From: JALEFZ01 sp038527485
GTDB taxonomy: Bacteria > Bacteroidota > Bacteroidia > J057
DNA: 64,000 bases
NCBI GenBank assembly: GCA_038527485.1
Contig: JBCBFT010000015.1
Span: 27,871 to 91,870 of the forward strand
Direction of reading: 5' to 3'
Shown here: positions 25,739 to 32,641 of the stretch, one piece after another
Layout of the letters: every line of letters starts with the position of its first letter
Position numbering within the stretch: position 1 is the stretch's first letter
The notes under the pieces: generated by a model
Databases searched by the model: none
What the model saw: the letters and a program-made list of their open reading frames with translations, nothing else
Told to the model about the DNA's origin: nothing
Program-made: the position numbers and the translations under genes

Positions 25739-26596
25739 ATGAGCAGTCACCCGCTTCCGATGCAACTCTACAGCTCCACTTGTCTGGAATGTAGTAAAAT
25801 CATTACCCAAAACTATAGTACCTCTTTTACCTTGGGCATTAAGACGCTGAATCGCAAGTTTCATCTTCCGATTTATGCGATCTATGGCTTCGTAAGAGCA
25901 GCGGATGAAATTGTAGATACCTTCCACAATTTTGATAAGAAAGGCCTATTGGATCAATTCCGGGCGGATACTTATCGCGCAATTTCCGTAGGCATCAGTC
26001 TAAACCCTGTTTTGCATGCCTTTCAGGAAGTAGTCAATGAATACAAGATCGAGCAAGAATTGATAGACGCCTTTCTCCACAGCATGGAAATGGACCTTTA
26101 TCATCAGGACTATAACCAAGAAATGTACAAGGAGTATATTTACGGATCTGCTGAGGTAGTCGGGTTGATGTGTCTACGTGTCTTTTGTGAGGGGGATGAA
26201 GAAAAATACCAACGCCTCAAGCAACCTGCTAAGCACCTGGGAAGCGCATTCCAAAAGGTCAACTTTCTTCGTGACATGAAGAGTGATTTTGCAGATCGTG
26301 GACGGGTATACTTCCCACAAGTAGACTTCCACAACTTCGACGAAAAAGCCAAGCAGTTGATAGAGGAAGACATTGCTTTAGATTTTAAAAAAGCCTACGA
26401 AGGGATCATGGGACTACCCGAAGGTGCGAGAAATGGCGTTTTGCTTGCCTACAAATATTATCAACGTCTCTTCAGAAAGATTTCCAAAGCTTCGCCTCAT
26501 GTGATCTTGGAAGAGCGAATTCGTATTCCAGATCCTCAGAAAATGGCGATTCTACTAGGGACTGTCGTACGTCAACAACTAAGTTTCCTGCTCTAG
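25739..26596 (+). CDS. crtB: Phytoene synthase
   Basis: A 285-residue squalene/phytoene synthase-type enzyme that condenses two geranylgeranyl diphosphates to phytoene, the first committed carotenoid step. The first Asp-rich motif is DEIVD at 56-60 in FVRAADEIVDTF, the mid motif YIYGSAEVVGLMCLRVF at 133-149, and the second Asp-rich motif LRDMKSDFADRGRVYFP from 177. The start is ATG 25739, with ATG 25760 as the alternative. It heads a tight six-gene run on the plus strand to 29936. Confidence 0.93.
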   Translation: MSSHPLPMQLYSSTCLECSKIITQNYSTSFTLGIKTLNRKFHLPIYAIYGFVRAADEIVDTFHNFDKKGLLDQFRADTYRAISVGISLNPVLHAFQEVVNEYKIEQELIDAFLHSMEMDLYHQDYNQEMYKEYIYGSAEVVGLMCLRVFCEGDEEKYQRLKQPAKHLGSAFQKVNFLRDMKSDFADRGRVYFPQVDFHNFDEKAKQLIEEDIALDFKKAYEGIMGLPEGARNGVLLAYKYYQRLFRKISKASPHVILEERIRIPDPQKMAILLGTVVRQQLSFLL

Positions 26597-26612
26597 AGGC
26601 TGTTTTTTGCAA

Positions 26613-27086
26613 ATGAATACACAAAATTTAGCGCAGATTCGCTTTCTGTATCGAGAAGGAGTAAACCACGAAGAGCATGCCCGCAAGCTTTGGGAGATGA
26701 TGGAGCACTATGAAGGAGAAGAGGGGATCATGTGGGCCTACAAAGCTTCAGCACGCGCACTCATGGCTAATTATGACTGGAACCCCATTCAACAGCTCTG
26801 GTATATCAATGAGTGCATGAAGTGGTTTAGGAAAGGGGTCAAAAGAGATCCTGACAATATTGAAATTCGATTCTTACGATTTGCTGTTCAGCACTATACG
26901 CCCGAGTTTTTGAACCAGAGTCAGAACTTGGAAGAAGATAAAGCTACCATGCTGGCAAATTTTGATCAATACAAAAGATTTGGCTTGGAGGTCGCAGACT
27001 TGCATGATTTCATCAGATTTTATGAAGAAAGTGCGCGATTCTCAGAAGAAGAAATGACACACTTGAAAGCACACTTAGGCGATTAA
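26613..27086 (+). CDS. Unknown protein embedded in the carotenoid cluster
   Basis: A 157-residue cytosolic protein from ATG 26613, 16 bases after crtB and 9 bases before the lycopene cyclase gene, so almost surely co-transcribed. It is predicted all-helical and TPR-like: IRFLYREGVNHEEHARKLWEMM, WAYKASARALMANYDWNP, LWYINECMKWFRKGVKRDPDNIEIRFLRFAVQHYTPEFL, and an acidic C-terminus. The KWFRKGVKRDPDNIEIRFLR stretch fits a TPR helix pair. I know no characterised member; a scaffold for membrane pigment enzymes is only an inference from position. Confidence 0.7.
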   Translation: MNTQNLAQIRFLYREGVNHEEHARKLWEMMEHYEGEEGIMWAYKASARALMANYDWNPIQQLWYINECMKWFRKGVKRDPDNIEIRFLRFAVQHYTPEFLNQSQNLEEDKATMLANFDQYKRFGLEVADLHDFIRFYEESARFSEEEMTHLKAHLGD

Positions 27087-27095
27087 ATTAGTTTC

Positions 27096-27809
27096 ATGTA
27101 CACCTACCTCCTGCTGAATATAGGGACACTCCTTTTTCCGCTGGCACTTTCCTTTGATAAGAAAGTCGCCTTTTTCAGGAGTTGGTTTGCCCTTTTCCCT
27201 GCTATCCTCATGATGGCTGTGTTTTTTCTCATCTGGGATGAGGCCTTTACGCAGATGGGGATTTGGGGATTCAATCCCGAATACCTGACAGGGATTTACT
27301 TATTTTCCCTTCCACTTGGAGAGTGGCTTTTTTTCTTTACCGTACCTTATGCCTGCTTGTTCATCTACGCATGCGTAGGTGCTTACTTCCCACAAGATCC
27401 CCTCAAGTCTGTCGCACCTTATGTATTCAAAGGCCTTGCGGTCATCCTATTTATTTTGGGGATTCTATTCATAGATCGCTGGTATACAGGCGTGACATTT
27501 ATCCTGCTGAGCCTCTGGATCGTGTACCACGTATGGATTCAAAAAGTCGAATGGCTAGGCCAGTTCCTGTTGGCCTATCTCATCGTACAGATTCCATTCG
27601 GCCTCGTCAATGGTGTACTCACATCTTTACCTGTGGTATGGTACAACGACCTAGAAAACCTAGGCTTTAGGCTGGTGAGCATACCTGTCGAGGATACAAT
27701 GTACAATATGCTCATGCTGATGATGACCGTCAGCTATTTTGAATGGCTCCTCAAGCGGCGAAAAAGCGCCTTTAAATCCAAGCTCACAAGTTCTCAAAGC
27801 TATGTATAA
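27096..27809 (+). CDS. Lycopene cyclase domain protein (fused CrtYc-CrtYd type)
   Basis: A 237-residue protein with about seven membrane segments, converting lycopene to beta-carotene by family. It contains both lycopene-cyclase-domain halves: FLIWDEAFTQMGIWGFNPEYLTGIYLFSLPLGEWLFFFTVPYACLFIY and, in the second half, IPVEDTMYNMLMLMM. The second half keeps the acidic P-x-E-D motif, but in the first half the usual P-L-E-E-x-L-F-F is P-L-G-E (G75). Its last codons overlap the ispH start by 8 bases, implying translational coupling. Confidence 0.88.
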   Translation: MYTYLLLNIGTLLFPLALSFDKKVAFFRSWFALFPAILMMAVFFLIWDEAFTQMGIWGFNPEYLTGIYLFSLPLGEWLFFFTVPYACLFIYACVGAYFPQDPLKSVAPYVFKGLAVILFILGILFIDRWYTGVTFILLSLWIVYHVWIQKVEWLGQFLLAYLIVQIPFGLVNGVLTSLPVVWYNDLENLGFRLVSIPVEDTMYNMLMLMMTVSYFEWLLKRRKSAFKSKLTSSQSYV

Positions 27810-28647
27810 GCTTCAAGTTGAAATAGATAGCCGATCGGGTTTTTGCTTCGGGGTAATCTACGCAGTAGAAATGGCAGAAGAAATTCTTCAGGCAGATGGT
27901 CAGTTATACTGCTTAGGCGACATCGTGCACAACGATATGGAAGTCAAAAGACTAGAGGCTAAGGGGTTAATTATCATCAACCACCAACAGTTTCGTACCC
28001 TAAGAGACGCCAAAGTACTCATCCGTGCACACGGCGAACCACCAGAAACATATAGACTCGCCGCAGAAAATAACCTACAGCTGATCGACGCCTCCTGCCC
28101 TGTGATCTTGAAACTTCAGCAGCGGATCCGTCACTCCTACGAAAAAGGAGAACATATCCTGATATATGGAAAAAAAGACCACGCAGAAGTAATTGGTCTG
28201 CACGGCCAAACCCAAAACAAAGCCACTGTCTTCCTAGATCCTGAGGAGTTAGATCCTACAAGTCTTCCCGAAAACGTGACCCTCTACAGTCAGACGACCA
28301 AAAATCAGCGTAAGCTGGGTCAAGTAGTCCAACACTTAAAGCAGAAAGGATTTCGGGTCAAAGCGCATGATACCATCTGCAGGCAGGTTTCACATCGCGA
28401 CATGGAAATTCGAGATTTTGCACGATCTTTCGATGCCGTTGTCTTTGTCGCGGGGCGCAAGTCATCTAATGGGCGGATGCTCTTCCAAATAGCTCGCAAG
28501 GTCAATCCTAGGACGCATTTTGTGTCGGAGACAGCTGAGGTACGAATGGATTGGTTCCAGCCTCATGAACGCATCGGCATCTGTGGCGCAACCAGTACCC
28601 CACAGTGGTTGATGGAAGAGATTAAGCTACGCCTCCAACAGTTTTAG
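27802..28647 (+). CDS. ispH: 4-Hydroxy-3-methylbut-2-enyl diphosphate reductase (IspH)
   Basis: A 281-residue Fe-S enzyme of the MEP pathway that makes IPP and DMAPP, the precursors of the pigments in this cluster. The start is ATG 27802, inside the end of the cyclase gene. Cluster ligands are C15 (SGFCFGV), C99 (DASCPVI) and C193 (DTICRQVSHR). Substrate residues seen are IVHN (H43), AHGEPPE (H77), and DHAEV (H127, E129). The C-terminal CGATSTPQWL matches the family. Its presence in a crt operon suggests precursor supply tuned to pigment synthesis. Confidence 0.95.
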   Translation: MYKLQVEIDSRSGFCFGVIYAVEMAEEILQADGQLYCLGDIVHNDMEVKRLEAKGLIIINHQQFRTLRDAKVLIRAHGEPPETYRLAAENNLQLIDASCPVILKLQQRIRHSYEKGEHILIYGKKDHAEVIGLHGQTQNKATVFLDPEELDPTSLPENVTLYSQTTKNQRKLGQVVQHLKQKGFRVKAHDTICRQVSHRDMEIRDFARSFDAVVFVAGRKSSNGRMLFQIARKVNPRTHFVSETAEVRMDWFQPHERIGICGATSTPQWLMEEIKLRLQQF

Positions 28648-28684
28648 ATTCTTCAAGTTAAAAGAAAAATCAATCTACTTTTTT

Positions 28685-29170
28685 ATGCAGATCCTTCTGA
28701 ATATTGGCATTGTCTTTTCGACCTTCTTTTTGATGGAATTCGTGGCTTGGTTTGTCCACAAATATATTATGCATGGGCTTTTGTGGACCTTGCATCACGA
28801 CCACCATAATCCTACAGCGCATCACTTCGAGAAGAACGATTTATTCTTTTTGATTTTTGCGATTCCAAGTGGCATTCTCGCCTACACAGGCTTGCAAGTA
28901 AGCCCTGATGATTTTCGTATTTGGATAGGTGTGGGGATTGCCGTCTATGGAATGGTCTACTTTGTTGTGCATGATATTTTCATTCACCAGCGCTTCAAGT
29001 TGTTTAAGCACAGCAAACATCCTTACTTGATTGCGATCCGTAAGGCACATAAGATCCACCATAAATATCTGACCAAGGAAGATGGACGCTGCTTCGGGAT
29101 GCTGCTTGTTCCCTTTAAGTATTATGAGGATGCCTGGAACTTTCAGAAAAAATTAAAGAAAGCCAAGTAA
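28685..29170 (+). CDS. crtZ: Beta-carotene hydroxylase (CrtZ type)
   Basis: A 161-residue, four-helix membrane hydroxylase of the fatty-acid-hydroxylase superfamily that adds 3-hydroxy groups to beta-ionone rings. The di-iron histidine motifs are HKYIMH at 25-30, HHDHH at 37-41, HDIFIH at 96-101 and HKIHH at 122-126, the full CrtZ set. Start ATG 28685. It follows ispH by 37 bases and precedes crtW by 34. Confidence 0.93.
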   Translation: MQILLNIGIVFSTFFLMEFVAWFVHKYIMHGLLWTLHHDHHNPTAHHFEKNDLFFLIFAIPSGILAYTGLQVSPDDFRIWIGVGIAVYGMVYFVVHDIFIHQRFKLFKHSKHPYLIAIRKAHKIHHKYLTKEDGRCFGMLLVPFKYYEDAWNFQKKLKKAK

Positions 29171-29204
29171 AGCCTTATCTAGCTTAGATGGCATCATTAT
29201 CAAC

Positions 29205-29936
29205 ATGAACTTTGATACTGTTTCTATGGAACAAACCGTCAGAAGATGGACCTCTCACCCTGATACAGGCGTCAGGATAGGCATTGCTGTGATCCTGCTA
29301 TGGGCTATTATGCTAGCGCTCAACTTTCAGTACGAGGTAAACTGGTATTCTCCTATCACCTATCTCCTCATTTTCATTCAAGGACACTTATTCACAGGCT
29401 TATTTATTACGGCGCATGATGCCATGCATGGTTGTGTCGCACCACAAAACCCCAAATTGAATCATGCCATTGGAAAGGTCGCTTCCTTTCTGTTCGTCTT
29501 CAACTCCTATAAGAAGTTGATGCCCAAGCATTTTTCTCACCACAAGTACGCAGGTACAGATCAGGATCCCGACTTTCACAATGGAAATGGAAATTTCTTC
29601 TCTTGGTATCTCGACTTTGGAAAAGAATACATCTCTTGGCAGCAGGTGCTCATGGCCGCTATTACTTTCAATGTATTGGAGTATGGACTGGGAATTCCCA
29701 AGGAAAATCTGATCCTCTATTGGGTGATTCCTTCCCTCTTGGGGACTTTTCAGTTATTTTACTTTGGGACCTTCCTCCCACATATGGGTGAGCATGACAA
29801 TAAGCATCACGCCCGTAGCCAAAAGAGAAACCATATGTGGGCTTTTTTGACCTGCTATTTCTTTGGATATCACTTTGAGCATCACGACTCACCCAATACC
29901 CCTTGGTGGAAATTGTGGGAGTTGAAGGAGGGTTAA
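29205..29936 (+). CDS. crtW: Beta-carotene ketolase (CrtW type)
   Basis: A 243-residue membrane enzyme of the fatty-acid-desaturase type that introduces 4-keto groups. Histidine motifs are HDAMH at 71-75, HFSHH at 109-113 (followed by KYAGTDQDPDFH, typical of CrtW) and HFEHH at 223-227 (then DSPNTPWWKLW). With CrtZ it would convert beta-carotene to astaxanthin or intermediates. The stop codon overlaps the stop of the minus-strand RloB-like gene by 3 bases, with no terminator visible between them. Confidence 0.92.
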   Translation: MNFDTVSMEQTVRRWTSHPDTGVRIGIAVILLWAIMLALNFQYEVNWYSPITYLLIFIQGHLFTGLFITAHDAMHGCVAPQNPKLNHAIGKVASFLFVFNSYKKLMPKHFSHHKYAGTDQDPDFHNGNGNFFSWYLDFGKEYISWQQVLMAAITFNVLEYGLGIPKENLILYWVIPSLLGTFQLFYFGTFLPHMGEHDNKHHARSQKRNHMWAFLTCYFFGYHFEHHDSPNTPWWKLWELKEG

Positions 29937-30598
29937 TTTTTAATTTTTAGTAGGTCCTCGATTAGTTTGTACATCTCAGCTTTTGCTTGACTTGGTTCTT
30001 CTATATGAAAGCTACCAAGTTGTTTCGCATGCTTTATTGCCTCAGCTTGATACGGTTTGAGGCGAGTGTATATGTCAGGTTTTTTTCTGGTGAAAAAATC
30101 TTCTGTTTTCTGATATAATGGAAGACGCTTTCTCACTTCCTTTTCTGCTTCTATGCATTGTGGAAAATATCGTCCAGACCTTGTCAAATGACACAAAACC
30201 CACTGCTCTAAACAAGGGTTATTGATACATACCTGAATCCTATCTTCTTCCTGACCTTTTTTACTTCGCTTATTTAATGCCTCAATTTTGGTTAGATATT
30301 TTTGCAATTTCTGTATGGGGGTTTCTAATCCAGGTTTTGTTTCTTTCGTCTCCTTCCAAATGGTATCAAAGTCAATAATCCAGTAAATTCTATTATAGTC
30401 CTCAACTTCTGCGTACGCTATAACTCGCTCAAAAAGCCCCTTGAGATTTAACTTTCTAGGTAGTTTAGGTCTGATATCTATAGAGAGTTTTCGCTCATAA
30501 TCCTTCATTTTCTTTAAATACCATTCTTCAGTTTCTCCATCTACGATTACCACATAAATATTCCTTTTGGGTAAAAGTCTCCTTTTTTTCCTTGACAT
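29933..30598 (-). CDS. RloB-like protein (probable defence-module effector)
   Basis: A 221-residue protein from ATG 30598, 4 bases after the stop of the ATPase gene; a GTG at 30625 would overlap it. It fits the RloB domain, a TOPRIM-like fold: N-terminal NIYVVIVDGETEEWYLKKM (DGETEE 20-25), the acidic IIDFDTIW with D76 and D78, and NNPCLEQWVLCHL. RloB-like proteins pair with AAA ATPases in restriction-linked loci and in AbiL-type phage-resistance systems, where the ATPase senses and the TOPRIM partner is thought to act on nucleic acid. The gene is visibly more AT-rich than its neighbours, suggesting acquisition. Confidence 0.8.
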   Translation of the reverse strand: MSRKKRRLLPKRNIYVVIVDGETEEWYLKKMKDYERKLSIDIRPKLPRKLNLKGLFERVIAYAEVEDYNRIYWIIDFDTIWKETKETKPGLETPIQKLQKYLTKIEALNKRSKKGQEEDRIQVCINNPCLEQWVLCHLTRSGRYFPQCIEAEKEVRKRLPLYQKTEDFFTRKKPDIYTRLKPYQAEAIKHAKQLGSFHIEEPSQAKAEMYKLIEDLLKIKN

Positions 30599-30602
30599 TC
30601 GA

Positions 30603-31916
30603 CTATTTAGTTGAAATGAATTCACTTGCTAGTAAAGGCACGCTACCTAGTTTTCCCACTTTATATGCACTGTAGATAGAACTGTCCTTTCTTATAACCG
30701 ATGTATCAAAATCGGCCAGAGAATACAGATCTGTACTTCCATTTTCTCGCTTTTCAGTAAACCAGATTATATCATTTCTAAACAGATCCCTCTCATTTAG
30801 CAGCTCTCTGAAATGGGTAGTTGTGAGTAATTGAGATTTCGTCGTATTTCTCAACATCAATAGAATAAAGTATTCTACTAGGTCAGGATGTAGCGTGGAC
30901 TCTAGTTCATCTATAGATAGAAGAGCGTTTTTCTCGAGGATCGAACTAAGCAACCCAGCAAATTCATAGAATCTTTGGGTTCCTCGAGATTGATCTCTAA
31001 ACGGAAGATTATACTTCTCTTCCTCTCCTTCATTAAGGACCGTGTGCTCAAACAAGATCTGCTTTCGTTTGATTTCTAGCTTTCCTGCATGCTCAGAAAT
31101 TTCTGATTCCTCCGTTCCCAAAGTTCGAGTCAAGAGATTTAAGACTTTAGGGTCCACTTTTTCCCCTTCTCTGAAGGTAATTCCACTGATATTAAAATCT
31201 GCTTTTGACAGTATTTCGAGAACGAGGGCTTTGTCAATGGTGTTGGCTTCGAGTTCTCGAGAAACAAAACTGATTAGGGAGGTTTGCGGTAGGATGAGCG
31301 GTTTAAGGTAATCTTGAAACCAAGAGAGGCAATTCTGTAAATGAATTGACTCAAAGTTTGTCCTCAGATAGCCTGAGAGTACCGTTTGATTCCATAAGGT
31401 ATTTATTTGTAGGATCTCTCTTTTCAGCTTTTCTAGCTTAACTTCAGGTTTACTGCCAAACTCAATTTGGGTTAGCTGTCTCTCCTCGTTAGTCGTGCGC
31501 CTATAAACAAGCGCTTTGTTTGGCTTAGAAAAGTAAAGCGTTTCGTTTACAATAGCCTGAGTATTTAATTCTATCTCCCACAAGTACTTCACTTCTTGAT
31601 GAACGAACTCAACTGAGAAAAAGGAGTTTTCGTGTTTAGTCGCTTGGTCAAACTCAAAGGGAGATAGAGAAATTCTATCGGTTTTACTACCTAATGGAGT
31701 TACTATGAGCCTTCGGACAAAGTTTAGTGCTTTCAGGATATTGGTTTTACCAGATGCATTAGCACCGTAGATAATTCCCATCTTTAGGACACGTAGTCCC
31801 GGCTTAGGTTCTACAACATAATACTCTCCCAGATCCTTAGATTTGGTAGCTTCAAAGGAAAGTGTAACCTTATCTCTAATAGAACGATAGTTTTGAACAG
31901 AGAAGTTTACAAGCAT
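30603..31916 (-). CDS. RloA-like AAA family ATPase (SMC/OLD-type)
   Basis: A 437-residue ATPase. Walker A is GANASGKT at 51-58 after the start MLVNFSVQNYRSIRDKVTLSF (an OLD/SMC-type first strand). The signature-like SRGTQRFYEFAGL (310-322) and Walker B ALLSIDELESTLHP (331-344) are in the C-terminal half, and ATPase-15-type LLTTTHFRELL follows. The gene is cotranscribed with the RloB-like gene downstream. The pair looks like a compact phage-defence module; the ATPase probably gates the partner. No methylase or restriction gene is beside it. Confidence 0.83.
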   Translation of the reverse strand: MLVNFSVQNYRSIRDKVTLSFEATKSKDLGEYYVVEPKPGLRVLKMGIIYGANASGKTNILKALNFVRRLIVTPLGSKTDRISLSPFEFDQATKHENSFFSVEFVHQEVKYLWEIELNTQAIVNETLYFSKPNKALVYRRTTNEERQLTQIEFGSKPEVKLEKLKREILQINTLWNQTVLSGYLRTNFESIHLQNCLSWFQDYLKPLILPQTSLISFVSRELEANTIDKALVLEILSKADFNISGITFREGEKVDPKVLNLLTRTLGTEESEISEHAGKLEIKRKQILFEHTVLNEGEEEKYNLPFRDQSRGTQRFYEFAGLLSSILEKNALLSIDELESTLHPDLVEYFILLMLRNTTKSQLLTTTHFRELLNERDLFRNDIIWFTEKRENGSTDLYSLADFDTSVIRKDSSIYSAYKVGKLGSVPLLASEFISTK

Positions 31917-32053
31917 TTTTTGATGTAATTTTGAGAATAAGTCTCAATATTCGACTAAAGATAGATAAATTATTGCATATTTCCTTTTCATAAAAATTCC
32001 CTGCATCTCGCGATACAGGGCTTCTCTTTTATGATCAATGAAAATGAATCTAT

Positions 32054-32437
32054 CTAGTACTGCTTCGTGCTCAGCATGACGAGTGTACACGCCTCTAGCA
32101 CCTCGACTCCCGCCGCTCGGCATTTCTCCATAAAAGGAGGATTTTCTGTTCCAGGATTGAAGATGATCCGCTTCGGATTCAGAGAGAGAATCCAATCCAT
32201 CAAGGGGGCCTGACGTCCAGGGTTCAGATACAGGGTCACAGTATGCAAGTCAGGAATATTTATTTTATCTGGCTCCAAGGTAATGTCTACGTCACCAATG
32301 CTTCCTTTGCGCAGTCCTAGTGCATGCACAGGATAATCAAAAGAGCGGAGCATTTGAGTCGCCATATAGGAGTATCGATACGTCTTAATCGAAGCACCTA
32401 GCACAAGGGTAGTCTTATTTTTAACTAATGTATCCAT
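32054..32437 (-). CDS. CoA-binding domain protein (CoA_binding_2)
   Basis: A 127-residue Rossmann-type protein: TTLVLGASIKTYRYSYMATQMLRSFDYPVHALGLRKGSIG at the N-terminus, a DLHTVTLYLNPGRQAPLMDWILSLNPKRIIFNPGTENPPF block, then AGVEVLEACTLVML. This is the stand-alone CoA-binding-2 family, related to the CoA-ligase CoA domain; a role in binding CoA or a similar nucleotide is inferred from the family. No partner gene is adjacent. It separates the defence pair from clpC. Confidence 0.85.
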   Translation of the reverse strand: MDTLVKNKTTLVLGASIKTYRYSYMATQMLRSFDYPVHALGLRKGSIGDVDITLEPDKINIPDLHTVTLYLNPGRQAPLMDWILSLNPKRIIFNPGTENPPFMEKCRAAGVEVLEACTLVMLSTKQY

Positions 32438-32565
32438 TTATTTAAGGTATTGAAAGATCGAATATAGGAACGCCTAGAAACCATTTCATATTTTATTTAC
32501 ATCTTATTTTTTGGTTTCCTCTTATTTTAATAATAATTATTGTTTAAACATTGAAGTAAAAGCAA

Positions 32566-32594
32566 AGTAAAAAGAGCCAGAAAACTGACTCTTT
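32566..32594 (-). terminator. Rho-independent terminator after clpC
   Basis: On the minus strand AAAGAGTCAG and CTGGCTCTTT (32594-32585 and 32580-32571) pair through a TTTT loop with one U-G pair, followed by a T-run. It lies about 50 bases past the clpC stop. Confidence 0.65.
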
Positions 32595-32641
32595 CCACGT
32601 TTTTATTTCAAGTTATTGAGGAACGTTCGAAAAGAAATTCC

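Noticed and set aside
31944..32195. Minus-strand 83-codon frame overlapping the CoA-binding gene
   Set aside because: Out of frame with the CoA-binding protein, which has strong family features; the extra frame has none.
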